Positions 34,776 through 43,970 of a stretch of DNA of 64,000 nt are shown one piece after another. Location: positions 1 through 64,000 of the forward strand of contig NZ_CAJSLV010000062.1 in the NCBI RefSeq assembly GCF_907177275.1, given 5' to 3'. Each line of letters opens with the position of its first letter. Position 1 is the stretch's first letter. The notes beneath the pieces were generated by a model that was not told where the DNA came from, made no database searches, and saw only the letters and a program-made list of their open reading frames with translations. Source of the stretch: Actinacidiphila cocklensis. GTDB lineage: Bacteria; Actinomycetota; Actinomycetes; Streptomycetales; Streptomycetaceae. The position numbers and the translations under genes were made by a program.

Positions 34776-36365
34776 GCCGACAATGCGATTTTCAACGTCC
34801 CCGAGGCGATACACCGCCGACGTTGGGCGATTCTCACCGTGCTGCTGTTCAGCCTCCTGGTCGTGGTGCTGGACAACTCGATCCTCAACGTGGCGATGAA
34901 GACGATCGCGCAGCCGAAACCCAAGGGGCTCGGGGCGACGCAGAGTCAGCTGGAATGGGCGATCAACTCCTACACCCTGGTCTTCGCCGGACTGCTGTTC
35001 ACCGCGGGCCTGCTGGGCGACCGGCTCGGGCGCAAGAAGGTGCTGCTGTTCGGGATGCTGGTGTTCGGCGTCGGCTCCGCGCTGTCGGCGACCGCCGGCT
35101 CCGCGGGCGAACTCATCGCCTACCGCGGCCTGATGGGCTTCGGCGGTGCCTTCATCATGCCCGCGACGCTGGCCATCATCATGAACGTCTTCCAGCGCGA
35201 GGAGCAGCCCAAGGCGATCGGCATCTGGGCCGGCGTCGTCGGCCTCGCCATCGCGATAGGGCCGATCACCGGCGGCCTGCTGCTCCAGCACTTCTGGTGG
35301 GGCTCGGTCTTCCTGGTCAACGTGCCGGTCGTGATCGCCGGCCTGATCGCGATGTTCGTGCTCGTACCGGACTCCAGGGACCCCAGGCCCGGCCGGCTCG
35401 ACCCGGTCGGCGTGCTGTTGTCCATGGCCGGCCTGGTGCTGCTGATCTACGGCATCATCAAGGGCGGCCAGGCCGGCGACTTCACCGAGCCCGAGGTGTG
35501 GGTGACCTCGCTCGGCGGAGTGCTCGTCCTCGCCGGCTTCGTCTGGTACGAGAAGCGCGCGGAACAGCCGGCGCTGGACATCTCGTACTTCAGGAAGCGG
35601 CAGTTCTCCGCCTCCGTCGCCGCCATCGGCCTGGTGTTCTTCGCGCTGATGGGCGTGACCTTCTTCATCGTCTTCTACACCCAGTCGGTCCGCGGCTACA
35701 GCGCCCTGCAGTCCGGCCTGCTGCTGCTCCCGCTGGCCGGCGCGCAGATGATATTCGCCCCCAGGGCGCGGCTGCTGGTGGACAAGCTCGGCGCGCGGGC
35801 GGTCTGCGCGGGCGGCATGGCGATGACCGGCGTGTCCTTCCTCGGCTTCCTGCTGCTCGGCGTGGACAGCCCGATCTGGGTGCTGGAAGTGCTGTTCTTC
35901 CTGATGGGCGCGGCCATGGCGCACGTCATGCCGCCCGCCACCGTGATGATCATGTCGTCGCTGCCGCGGGAGAAGGCGGGATCCGGGTCCGCCATCAACA
36001 ACGTCTTCCGGCAGGTCGGCGGGGCACTCGGGGTCGCCGTCCTCGGCTCGCTGATGTCCACCGTCTACCGCAACGGCGTCAGCGGCCACCTCGGCAGCCT
36101 GCCCGCGCCCCAGCGGCACGCGGCGGGGGAGTCCATCGAGGCCACCCTCGGCGTCGCCGCCAAGCTCGGCCCCAAGGGCCAGGTCCTGGTCGAGCCGGCC
36201 CACCACGCCTTCATCCACGCCATGCACATCACGGCGGCGGCCTCCGGCGGCGTCGCCCTCTTCGGCGCGCTGGTGGTGCTGGTCTTCCTGCCGGGCAGGT
36301 CCACCCCGGCGGCCGCCGAGCCCGGCGGCGAGGCGGAGCTGTCGATGGCGGGTGCGGAGCAGTGA
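34773..36365 (+). CDS. MFS drug efflux transporter, DHA2 (EmrB/QacA) family
   Basis: A 530-residue proton-coupled exporter with about fourteen membrane spans. Motif A is GDRLGRKKVLL after the second span, the antiporter motif C region is GIWAGVVGLAIAIGPITGG, and WAINSYTLVFAGLL is the usual DHA2 segment D1. The C-terminal tail is acidic. It is transcribed with the TetR gene that follows (GTGA overlap) from a palindrome-covered promoter. The substrate is likely a hydrophobic or cationic drug; the divergent UvrA2-like gene hints at a DNA-acting compound. Confidence 0.95.
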   Translation: MADNAIFNVPEAIHRRRWAILTVLLFSLLVVVLDNSILNVAMKTIAQPKPKGLGATQSQLEWAINSYTLVFAGLLFTAGLLGDRLGRKKVLLFGMLVFGVGSALSATAGSAGELIAYRGLMGFGGAFIMPATLAIIMNVFQREEQPKAIGIWAGVVGLAIAIGPITGGLLLQHFWWGSVFLVNVPVVIAGLIAMFVLVPDSRDPRPGRLDPVGVLLSMAGLVLLIYGIIKGGQAGDFTEPEVWVTSLGGVLVLAGFVWYEKRAEQPALDISYFRKRQFSASVAAIGLVFFALMGVTFFIVFYTQSVRGYSALQSGLLLLPLAGAQMIFAPRARLLVDKLGARAVCAGGMAMTGVSFLGFLLLGVDSPIWVLEVLFFLMGAAMAHVMPPATVMIMSSLPREKAGSGSAINNVFRQVGGALGVAVLGSLMSTVYRNGVSGHLGSLPAPQRHAAGESIEATLGVAAKLGPKGQVLVEPAHHAFIHAMHITAAASGGVALFGALVVLVFLPGRSTPAAAEPGGEAELSMAGAEQ

Positions 36366-36982
36366 GCGGGCCGGATACGTCGGCCGTGCCGCGCGGGCGA
36401 CCGCGCGACGCGGCCGTCGGCCACAAGGTCGTCGAGACCGTCCTGCGGCTCATCGCCGAGGGGACGCCGTTCGGCGACCTGACGATGGAGGGCATCGCCC
36501 GCGAGGCCGGCGTCGGCAAGGCCACCCTCTACCGGCGGTGGGCAGGCAAGGACGCGCTGCTGCTGGACGCGATGGCCGCCGTCGACAGCCCCGCGCTGCC
36601 CGTGCTGCCGGGCACGTCCTTCCGCGACGACCTTGTCGTCGCGGTCGAGACGATACGCAAGCGCGGCCTGGCAAAACGGGATTCGGCGATGCTGCGGAAC
36701 ATGCTGACGCAGATGCACAACAACCCGGAGCTATGGCGGCGCTACCACGGGACGGTCATCGCCAAACGGCGCGCCGCGCTCGCGCGGCTGCTCGAACACG
36801 GCATCGCCATCGGGGCGGTCAGGCCGGAGCTGGGCTCCGACCTGGAACTGCTGGTGGACTTCGTCACCGGCCCGATGCTCACCCGCACCGCGTTCCGCGA
36901 GGACGCCCCCCTGGAGCAGGGTCTCTCCGAGCGGGTCGTCGACCTCATCCTCCACGGCATCGCCCCGGGCGACGACACGTAG
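36362..36982 (+). CDS. TetR-family repressor of the MFS operon
   Basis: A 206-residue regulator. The helix-turn-helix is DLTMEGIAREAGVGKATLYRRW (read in two parts: DLTMEGIAREAGVG and KATLYRRW), preceded by a GRPRD arm. The remaining helices form a ligand domain of the TetR_C_11 type. The GTG start at 36362 overlaps the MFS stop (GTGA), so the pair is co-translated. It most likely binds the 9-5-9 palindrome at 34727-34749 and releases it on binding a transporter substrate. Confidence 0.92.
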   Translation: MSGPDTSAVPRGRPRDAAVGHKVVETVLRLIAEGTPFGDLTMEGIAREAGVGKATLYRRWAGKDALLLDAMAAVDSPALPVLPGTSFRDDLVVAVETIRKRGLAKRDSAMLRNMLTQMHNNPELWRRYHGTVIAKRRAALARLLEHGIAIGAVRPELGSDLELLVDFVTGPMLTRTAFREDAPLEQGLSERVVDLILHGIAPGDDT

Positions 36983-37139
36983 GGCCCCTCGCGCGGGCCG
37001 GCCCGACACAGGTACTGGTTTTGTCACAAGGCGGGTGATTCGTCGTGCCGGCCGGAACCTCGGTGGGGGCGGGGGCCGTCGGTTCTCATACCGATCCCCT
37101 AAGGTCGGCAGAGCACCCGGCAACGCAGCGAGGATCCTC

Positions 37140-38201
37140 ATGACCCAGGCGCAGAGCAGCACGGACGCGGCCGCGGGCGGCGACGGCACGCAGGAGCGGG
37201 CCGAGGCCGGCGGACGGGACCGCGCTCTGGACCGGGCGCTGAAGCGGTTCGTGCGCTGGTGGCGCCCCACCGGCATGTGGCGGCGGGGCATCGTGCTCGC
37301 TGCCGTCTGCGCCCTGCTCACCGGCGTGCTGTTCCTGCACTCCGACATCCCCAACCGGATCGGCAACCTGGGCAGCCTGCTGGAGACCTTCCTGCCCTGG
37401 CTCGGCGTGGCGCTGCCGCTGCTGTTCGTCCTGGCGGTGCTGCGGCGGTCGACGACCGCCCTGATCGCGCTGCTGCTGCCGACCCTGGTGTGGCTGAACC
37501 TCTTCGGCGGGCTGCTGACCGACAAGTCCTCGGCCGGCGGCGACCTGACCGTGCTGACGCACAACGTCAACGCCGACAACCCCGACCCCGACGGCACCGC
37601 CAAGGACGTGATCGCGGCCGGCGCCGACGTGGTGGCGCTGGAGGAATTGGCCGAGAGTCAGGCGCCCCGCTACGCGCGGGATCTCGCGGCGGCGTATCCG
37701 TACCACTCGGTGCAGGGCACGGTGGGGCTGTGGAGCAGGTACCCGATCAGCGGGGTCGCCCCGGTGGACATCAGGATGGGCTGGACCCGGGCGATGCGGG
37801 CCGCGGTGAGCACGCCGGACGGCAAGGTCGCGGTCTACGTGGCCCATCTGCCGTCCGTGCGGGTGAAGTTCGACGCCGGGTTCACCGCCGGGCAGCGGGA
37901 CCGCGCCGCCGACGCGCTGGGGCGGGCCATCTCGGCCGAGCCGCTGCACAGCGTCGTGCTGCTCGGCGACCTCAACGGCACCATGAACGACCGGGCGTTG
38001 GCCTCGGTCACCTCGCAGATGCGCTCCACGCAGGGCGCCGCGGGCAACGGCATGGGCTTCAGCTGGCCGGCCGGCATGCCGATGGCGCGGATCGACCAGA
38101 TCATGGTCAAGGGCGCGGAGCCCAGGTCGTCCTGGACCCTGCCGCGGACGGGCAGCGACCACCTGCCGGTCGCCGCCCGCCTCCAACTCCCGCACGACTG
38201 A
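37140..38201 (+). CDS. Membrane-anchored endonuclease/exonuclease/phosphatase-family protein
   Basis: A 353-residue protein. After a 45-residue charged N-terminus there are three hydrophobic segments (about 50-70, 82-100, 103-122), then an EEP catalytic domain outside or inside the membrane. Domain motifs are LTHNVNADN, VVALEEL with the metal-binding Glu, LLGDLNGT and the closing GSDHLPV with the catalytic His. Related proteins hydrolyse phosphodiesters of DNA, lipids or nucleotides; the substrate is unknown. GAGGA precedes ATG 37140, and TAAGGT at 37100-37105 may be its -10 box. Ends 12 bp from the convergent nadE stop. Confidence 0.88.
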   Translation: MTQAQSSTDAAAGGDGTQERAEAGGRDRALDRALKRFVRWWRPTGMWRRGIVLAAVCALLTGVLFLHSDIPNRIGNLGSLLETFLPWLGVALPLLFVLAVLRRSTTALIALLLPTLVWLNLFGGLLTDKSSAGGDLTVLTHNVNADNPDPDGTAKDVIAAGADVVALEELAESQAPRYARDLAAAYPYHSVQGTVGLWSRYPISGVAPVDIRMGWTRAMRAAVSTPDGKVAVYVAHLPSVRVKFDAGFTAGQRDRAADALGRAISAEPLHSVVLLGDLNGTMNDRALASVTSQMRSTQGAAGNGMGFSWPAGMPMARIDQIMVKGAEPRSSWTLPRTGSDHLPVAARLQLPHD

Positions 38202-38213
38202 ACGGGACAGCCC

Positions 38214-39974
38214 TTAGCTCTGCTCGCCCTCGCGCCAGCGGTTGGTGATCGGCAGCCTGCGGTCCTTGCCGAAGCCCTTCGCGGAGATCTTCGTCCCCGG
38301 CGGGTACTGCCGTCGCTTGTACTCGGCGGTGTCGGTGAGCTTGAGGATGCGCGTCACGAGCTCCGCGTCGAAGCCGGCCGCGACGATCGCGTCCCGGCCC
38401 TGGTCCCGGTCGACGTACAGCTCCAGCACGCGGTCGAGCACGTCGTAGTCGGGCAGCGAGTCGGTGTCGACCTGGCCGGGGCGCAGTTCGGCGCTCGGCG
38501 GCTTGCTGATCGAGTTCTCCGGGATCGGCGGGGTCTCGCCCGTCGCCGCCGCCACCGCGTTGCGCCAGCGGGCCAGCCGGAAGACGGTGGTCTTGTAGAC
38601 GTCCTTGATCGGGCCGTAGGCACCCACCGAGTCGCCGTAGAGGGTCGAGTAGCCCACCGCCAGCTCGCTCTTGTTGCCCGGCGCGAGCACGATGTGGCCC
38701 TCCTGGTTGGAGATCGCCATCAGCGTCACCCCGCGCAGCCGGGACTGCAGGTTCTCCTCGGCCAGCCCGGTCAGCGACAGCGACGCCATGTACGCGTCGA
38801 ACATCGGCGCGATCGGCACCGTGCGGTAGTTCAGGCCGGTCCTGCGGGCCAGTTCGGCCGCGTCGCCCCTGGAGTGGTCCGAGGAGTACGCCGACGGCAT
38901 CGACACGCCGTAGACGTTGGCCGCCCCGACCGCGTCGCACGCGACGGCCGCGACCAGGGCCGAGTCGATACCGCCCGACACGCCGATCAGCACCGAGCGG
39001 AAGCCGTTCTTCTCGACGTACGCGCGCAGGCCGGTGACCAGCGCCCCGTAGACCTCGGCGTCGTCCTCCAGGCGTTCGGCGACCTCGCCGGTGAACTGCG
39101 GGGCGTACGGCGCCACCGGCTCCTCGGACAGCGTCACATGGCGGATCTCCAGGCCGTCGGCCACCAGGCCGGACGGGACCTCGGGCGCCGCGGCCGGCAG
39201 CTCCAGGTCGAGGATGACGCACTCCTCGGCGAACTGCGGCGCCCGGGCGATCACCTCGCCGTCCTGCGTGACCGCGATGGTGTCGCCGTCGAAGACCAGC
39301 TCGTCCTGCGCGCCGACCATCGCCAGGTACACCAGGGTGCAGCCGGCCTCCTGGGCGCGCTTGCGCACCAGGTCGAGGCGGGTGTCGTCCTTGTCGCGCT
39401 CGTACGGCGAGGCGTTGACCGACAGCAGCAGGCCCGCCCCGGCCGCGCGGGCGCCGGGCACCCGGCCGCCGTCCTGCCACAGGTCCTCGCAGATCGCCAG
39501 TGCCACGTCCACGCCGCGGACCCGGATCACCGGCATGGTGTCGCCGGGCACGAAGTACCGGAACTCGTCGAACACGCCGTAGTTGGGCAGGTGGTGCTTG
39601 GCGAACCGCAGTGCCACCTTGCCGCGGTGCAGCACCGCGGCGCAGTTCTGCGGGGCGCCGGCCGGCTGGCCGAGCCGCGGCCGGGCGTCGTGGCTGCGGC
39701 CCAGGTAGCCGACGACGACCGGAAGTTCGCCGAACCCCTCGGCGGCGAGCCGCTCGGCCAGTTCCACCAGCGCGCTGCGGCTCGCCTCGACGAACGACGA
39801 CCGCAGGGCCAGGTCCTCCACCGGGTATCCGGTGAGCATCATCTCGGGGAACGCCACCAGGTGGGCTCCTTGCCCGGCGGCGTGCCGGGTCCAGCGCACG
39901 ACCGACTCGGCGTTCCCGGCGATGTCGCCGACGCGGGCGTCGATCTGATTCAGGGCGAGTCGTAGTTGAGGCAC
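38214..39974 (-). CDS. nadE: Glutamine-dependent NAD+ synthetase
   Basis: A 586-residue two-domain enzyme that makes NAD+ from deamido-NAD+ using ammonia released from glutamine. The N-terminal nitrilase domain has the Glu44-Lys126-Cys162 triad (PEMMLTG, RFAKHHL, LAICEDLW). The C-terminal ATP pyrophosphatase domain has SGGIDSAL and LAPGNKSELAVGY. The GTG start at 39974 has no properly spaced ribosome-binding site, but TAAACT on the minus strand (39981-39986) lies six bases upstream, so the message is probably leaderless. Confidence 0.96.
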   Translation of the reverse strand: MPQLRLALNQIDARVGDIAGNAESVVRWTRHAAGQGAHLVAFPEMMLTGYPVEDLALRSSFVEASRSALVELAERLAAEGFGELPVVVGYLGRSHDARPRLGQPAGAPQNCAAVLHRGKVALRFAKHHLPNYGVFDEFRYFVPGDTMPVIRVRGVDVALAICEDLWQDGGRVPGARAAGAGLLLSVNASPYERDKDDTRLDLVRKRAQEAGCTLVYLAMVGAQDELVFDGDTIAVTQDGEVIARAPQFAEECVILDLELPAAAPEVPSGLVADGLEIRHVTLSEEPVAPYAPQFTGEVAERLEDDAEVYGALVTGLRAYVEKNGFRSVLIGVSGGIDSALVAAVACDAVGAANVYGVSMPSAYSSDHSRGDAAELARRTGLNYRTVPIAPMFDAYMASLSLTGLAEENLQSRLRGVTLMAISNQEGHIVLAPGNKSELAVGYSTLYGDSVGAYGPIKDVYKTTVFRLARWRNAVAAATGETPPIPENSISKPPSAELRPGQVDTDSLPDYDVLDRVLELYVDRDQGRDAIVAAGFDAELVTRILKLTDTAEYKRRQYPPGTKISAKGFGKDRRLPITNRWREGEQS

Positions 39975-39980
39975 GCCCCC

Positions 39981-39986
39981 AGTTTA
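39981..39986 (-). promoter_or_regulatory. Probable -10 box of leaderless nadE
   Basis: TAAACT on the minus strand ends six bases before the GTG of nadE. The intervening GGGGGC is too close to the start to act as a Shine-Dalgarno sequence, which supports a leaderless reading. No clear -35 is seen. Confidence 0.45.
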
Positions 39987-40044
39987 ATCGTCACCTCGAC
40001 GAAATCGCTGTCGCCCAGGTCACACGGGCGGTTCCCGCTGGCGC

Positions 40045-40069
40045 GGGGGCGCCCCTGGAGGGCGCCCCC
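40045..40069. terminator. Perfect 10-bp stem-loop, probable terminator of the mal operon
   Basis: GGGGGCGCCC (40045-40054) and GGGCGCCCCC (40060-40069) pair perfectly around CTGGA, about 175 bp beyond the aglA stop on the minus strand. The rest of the gap between aglA and nadE (39975-40243) contains more GC-rich short palindromes and sequence that resembles dispersed streptomycete intergenic DNA; I see no gene there. Confidence 0.55.
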
Positions 40070-40243
40070 CAGGGCGCCCAAGGGCTGTCCCGCAATCCCC
40101 GGCGGGCGCGCGACGACAGCTGCGGCACCTCGCTGCGTTGTCGGGCTCGCCCGGATACGACCCGGTATGAGGGCGACCCTTCGCCTTGCGATGCACCGCA
40201 TCTGACGCCGCCCGCTGGTCCACCGCGGATCACGGGGCAGCCC

Positions 40244-41896
40244 TTAGCCGCGGAGCCAGACCGCGGTGTCGGCCGGGAGGCGGCCCTCGGTCAGCGGCCC
40301 GCTGGCCAGCAGCACCTCCGTACCGGCGGGCAATTCCGCAGGAGAGTCCGCAAGGTTCAGGACGCAGACGAACTCGGGGGAGCGGCGGAAGGCCAGCACG
40401 CCAGGTGCGGACTCCAGCCATGCGAAGGAGCCGTCGCCGAGCCCGGCCTCGGCCCGCCGCAGGCCCAGCGCCGCACGGTAGAGGGACAGCATCGACGCGG
40501 GGTCGGCGGACTGCGCGTCGGCGGTGCGCGACGCCCAGTCCGCGGGCTGCGGCAGCCACGGCTCGACGCCGGCGGGGCTGAAGCCGAACGGCGACGCGGA
40601 CCCGCCCCACGGCAGCGGGACCCGACAGCCGTCCCGTCCCGGGTTGGTGTCGGAGGACCGCAGGTACATCGGGTCCTGGAGCTTGTCCAGCGGGATGTCC
40701 TCGACCTCGGGCAGCCCCAGCTCCTCGCCCTGGTAGAGGTAGACCGAGCCGGGCAGCGCCAGGGTGAGCAGGGCCGCGGCCCGCGCCCGCCGGGTGCCGA
40801 GCTCCAGGTCGGTGGATATGCCGAAGGCCTTCGTGGCGAAGTCGAACCCGGTGTCGGCCCGCCCGTAGCGGGTGACCGTACGCGTCACGTCGTGGTTGCA
40901 CAGCACCCAGGTGGCGGGCGCGCTCACCGGCGCGTGCGCGGCCAGCGTCGTGTCGATGGACGTCCGCAGCCTGGCCGGCTCCCAGGGGCAGGCCAGGAAG
41001 TCGAAGTTGAAGGCGGTGTGCATCTCGTCCGGCCGCAGGTACCGCGCGAAGCGCTCCGCGTCGGGCAGCCACACCTCGCCGACCAGGATCCGCGCGCCGG
41101 GGTAGGAGTCGGCGATCCGCCGCCAGCCGCGGTAGATGTCGTGCAGCTCGTCGCGGTCGACGTACGGGTGGGCGGCCAGGACCGCGTCGGCGCCCGCGGA
41201 CGGGTCGGGCAGGTCGGGCAGCTCCGGGTCCTTGGAGACCATGGCGGCGGAGTCGATGCGCACCCCGCCCGCGCCGCGGTCGAACCAGAACCGCAGGATG
41301 TCCTCGTGCTCGGCGCGGACCTCGGGGTGGTTCCAGTTGAGGTCGGGCTGCTCGGAGTCGAAGAGGTTCAGGAACCAGTCGCCCGGCGTGCCGTCCGGGT
41401 CGGTGGTCCGCGTCCAGGCGGGGCCGCCGAACTGCGAGGGCCAGTTGTTGGGCGGCAGCTCGCCGTGCTCGCCGCGCCCGGGGCGGAACCAGAAGCGCTC
41501 CCGCGCGGGTGATCCGGGACCGGCCGCGAGCGCCTCGCGGAACCACGGGTGCGCGGCGGAGATGTGGTTCGGCACGATGTCGATGATCGTCCTGATGCCC
41601 AGCGCGAGGGCCTCGGAGATCAGTTTCTCGGCCTCGGCCAGGGTCCCGAAGACCGGTTCGACGTCGCGGTAGTCGGCGACGTCGTAGCCGCCGTCCGCCA
41701 TCGGCGACGGGTACCACGGGCAGAACCACAGAGCGTTGACGCCCAGCTCGGCCAGGTACGGCAGCCGGGACCGCACACCGGCGAGATCACCGGTCCCGTC
41801 ACCGTTGCTGTCGGCGAAGCTCCGCGGATAGACCTGGTAGATGACCGCGCCGCGCCACCAGTTCTCGTCGGCCTCGGGCTGCAGGGTGTCTGCCAC
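40244..41896 (-). CDS. aglA: GH13 alpha-glucosidase of the maltose locus
   Basis: A 550-residue intracellular glycoside hydrolase that would release glucose from imported maltose and maltodextrins. GH13 regions are clear: IIDIVPNH (region I), GGVRIDSAAM with the nucleophile Asp (region II), LVGEVWL with the acid/base Glu (region III) and LCNHDVTR with the third Asp (region IV). QVYPRSFADSNGDGTGDL matches the oligo-1,6/alpha-glucosidase subfamily and contains the Ca-binding loop. GTG 41896 is chosen for the GAAAGGACG box. It is the last gene of the malEFG operon, after a 128-bp gap. Confidence 0.92.
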   Translation of the reverse strand: MADTLQPEADENWWRGAVIYQVYPRSFADSNGDGTGDLAGVRSRLPYLAELGVNALWFCPWYPSPMADGGYDVADYRDVEPVFGTLAEAEKLISEALALGIRTIIDIVPNHISAAHPWFREALAAGPGSPARERFWFRPGRGEHGELPPNNWPSQFGGPAWTRTTDPDGTPGDWFLNLFDSEQPDLNWNHPEVRAEHEDILRFWFDRGAGGVRIDSAAMVSKDPELPDLPDPSAGADAVLAAHPYVDRDELHDIYRGWRRIADSYPGARILVGEVWLPDAERFARYLRPDEMHTAFNFDFLACPWEPARLRTSIDTTLAAHAPVSAPATWVLCNHDVTRTVTRYGRADTGFDFATKAFGISTDLELGTRRARAAALLTLALPGSVYLYQGEELGLPEVEDIPLDKLQDPMYLRSSDTNPGRDGCRVPLPWGGSASPFGFSPAGVEPWLPQPADWASRTADAQSADPASMLSLYRAALGLRRAEAGLGDGSFAWLESAPGVLAFRRSPEFVCVLNLADSPAELPAGTEVLLASGPLTEGRLPADTAVWLRG

Positions 41897-42024
41897 GTCA
41901 ACGTCCTTTCGGGCAGGTGGGACCCCGCCGCCGGCCCCGGATGGCGGGGATGTGGGCATGAGGACCGGCGGCGGAGTGCTGAGGGGTGGAGCGTTACGGA
42001 AGGCTGCGCGGCGTCATGGGCCGG

Positions 42025-42915
42025 TCAGCCCTTGAGGCTGCCGGCGGTCAGGCCGGACATGATGTTGCGCTGGAAGAGCAGGAAGATCAGCAGGGTCGGC
42101 AGCGCGGAGATGGCGAGCGCGGCGATGAGCACGTTCTGCGGGACGCCCTGCGAGAGCGAGTTGATGCCGATGTTGATGGGCTGCTTCGAGGGGTCGGGCT
42201 CCACCAGCATCGGCCAGAGGAAGTCCTTCCAGACGTTGACCACCGCGAAGATCGACACCACACCGAGGATCGGCCGGGACATCGGCAGCACGATCGACAG
42301 CAGGGTGCGCATCGGCCCTGCCCCGTCGATGGCCGCTGCGGCCATCAGGTCGTTGGGGATCGAGTCGAAGAACCGTTTGAGCAGGAAGATGTTGAAGCCG
42401 TTGGCCACCGTCGGCAGCCAGATCGCCCACGGGTGGTTGATCAGGTTGACGTGCAGCAGCGGCAGGTCGAGCACGGTCATGTACTGCGGGATGATCAGCA
42501 CGGCGGACGGGATCATCAGCGTGGCGAGCATGCCGCCGAGCACGATGTTGCCCAGCACGGGCCTCAGCTTGGACAGCGCGTAGGCCGCGGCGACGTCGAA
42601 GACCAGCTGGAAGGCCAGTGCGCCGAAGGCGTAGTAGAAGGTGTTCCACAGCAGCTTGGCGAGCTTGAGCTGGGTCCACGCCGTCTTGTAGTTCGACGGC
42701 TGCGGGTCCTTGGGCACCAGCGTCGGCGGGTTGTGCAGCACCTCGTGCACGGACTTGAAGCCGCTGGTGGCCATCCAGTAGAGCGGTCCGACGAAGACCA
42801 GCGTGAAGACCACGAGCACCACGGACAGCACGGTCCAGTAGATGACCTTGCCCCGGGGCCTGGCCAGGGTCGCGGACGAGATCAGCGTCCGGTTCGCGGG
42901 AGTGAACTCTGCCAT
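42025..42915 (-). CDS. malG: Maltose/maltodextrin ABC permease MalG
   Basis: A 296-residue inner-membrane permease with about six spans. The EAA-loop equivalent AAAAIDGAGPMRTLLSIVLP contacts the shared ATPase, which is not encoded here; in streptomycetes the multi-sugar ATPase MsiK usually serves several such systems. It pairs with MalF, encoded 14 bp upstream. The ATG at 42915 is chosen over the longer frame because it follows GGACGGATC and begins just before the family's N-terminal pattern. Confidence 0.93.
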   Translation of the reverse strand: MAEFTPANRTLISSATLARPRGKVIYWTVLSVVLVVFTLVFVGPLYWMATSGFKSVHEVLHNPPTLVPKDPQPSNYKTAWTQLKLAKLLWNTFYYAFGALAFQLVFDVAAAYALSKLRPVLGNIVLGGMLATLMIPSAVLIIPQYMTVLDLPLLHVNLINHPWAIWLPTVANGFNIFLLKRFFDSIPNDLMAAAAIDGAGPMRTLLSIVLPMSRPILGVVSIFAVVNVWKDFLWPMLVEPDPSKQPINIGINSLSQGVPQNVLIAALAISALPTLLIFLLFQRNIMSGLTAGSLKG

Positions 42916-42929
42916 GATCGTGATCCGTC

Positions 42930-43883
42930 CTAGTCGGCGTTCCGGTTGAGCCGCGCGTACAGGCCGGAGAATCCGGCGAGTACCAGCAGCAGGAAGAGGC
43001 CGAGTGCGGCCGCGCCACCGAAGTTGTTGTAGCGGTAGCCGTACTGGTAGACCATGTAGACCACGGTCATCGTGGAATTCTCCGGGCCGTTTCCGCCGGC
43101 CATCAGGAAGACGTTGGTGAATTCCTGCATGGTGGCGACGATCTGCAGCAGGAGCATCAGCGAGAGCACCAGCCGGGTCTGCGGCACGGTCACGTGCCAG
43201 ATCTTGCTCCACAGGCCCGCGCCGTCCAGGTCGGCGGCCTCGTACAGCTCACCGGGTATGTTCTGCAGCGCCGCCAGGTAGATCAGCGTGGCGCTTCCCA
43301 TGCTCATCCAGGTCGCCGCGACGACCACCGAGATCAGCGCGGTGTGGGACGAGTCGAGCCACTGCGACGTCGGCAGGTGGAAGATCTTGAGAATGCGGTT
43401 GAACAGCCCGTATTCCGGGTTGTAGAAGTACTTGAAGAGCAGCGCGCCGGCCACCGGCGGGAGCATCACGGGCAGGTACACCAGAATGCGCAGATAGGCC
43501 CGTGCGTGCCGCAGTTCGTTGAGCAGGATGGCCACGAAGAACGGCACCACGAAGCCGATCACGAGGGCGTAGAGCGTGAACATCCCGGTGTTCTTCCACG
43601 CCGTCCAGAAATACGGGTCGTGGTAGACGGTCTTGATGTTCTTGAAGCCGACCCAGCTGGTCACCCCGCGTCTGGTCTGCTGGAAGCTCATGATGAACTC
43701 CCGGACCATCGGGTACCACGAGAAGAACCCGAAGCAGAGGATCGCCCCGATCAGGAACCCGTAGGCCTGGAGGTTCTGGCTCAGTTTGCGGCTCAGGCCG
43801 CCCCGGCCGCCTTGGGTCCTGGGACCTGCCGCGCGCCCGGCGTGGCGCCTGGTTGTTTTGTCGGGGACGGTCGTCGCCGCCAT
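42930..43883 (-). CDS. malF: Maltose/maltodextrin ABC permease MalF
   Basis: A 317-residue permease with six to seven spans and a basic Arg/Gly-rich N-terminal tail. The EAA motif is EAADLDGAGLWSKIWHVTVP. The start at 43883 has GAGGAG. It is separated from malE by an 87-bp gap containing a perfect 15-bp stem-loop, a layout that would lower permease expression relative to the binding protein. Together with MalG it forms the channel for the sugar delivered by MalE. Confidence 0.94.
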   Translation of the reverse strand: MAATTVPDKTTRRHAGRAAGPRTQGGRGGLSRKLSQNLQAYGFLIGAILCFGFFSWYPMVREFIMSFQQTRRGVTSWVGFKNIKTVYHDPYFWTAWKNTGMFTLYALVIGFVVPFFVAILLNELRHARAYLRILVYLPVMLPPVAGALLFKYFYNPEYGLFNRILKIFHLPTSQWLDSSHTALISVVVAATWMSMGSATLIYLAALQNIPGELYEAADLDGAGLWSKIWHVTVPQTRLVLSLMLLLQIVATMQEFTNVFLMAGGNGPENSTMTVVYMVYQYGYRYNNFGGAAALGLFLLLVLAGFSGLYARLNRNAD

Positions 43884-43926
43884 GAAGGCTCCTCGGCTGG
43901 AAGCGGTGCTTGTGATCCGTGCCGCG

Positions 43927-43959
43927 CCGCGGGGGCCGGTCGCCGACCGGCCCCCGCGG
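43927..43959. terminator. Perfect 15-bp stem-loop between malE and malF
   Basis: CCGCGGGGGCCGGTC (43927-43941), loop GCC, and GACCGGCCCCCGCGG (43945-43959) form an exceptionally stable stem starting 12 bases beyond the malE stop on the minus strand. In this position it probably protects the 3' end of malE mRNA from exonucleases and attenuates read-through to malFG, giving excess binding protein. Confidence 0.75.
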
Positions 43960-43970
43960 GGGCTGCGCTG

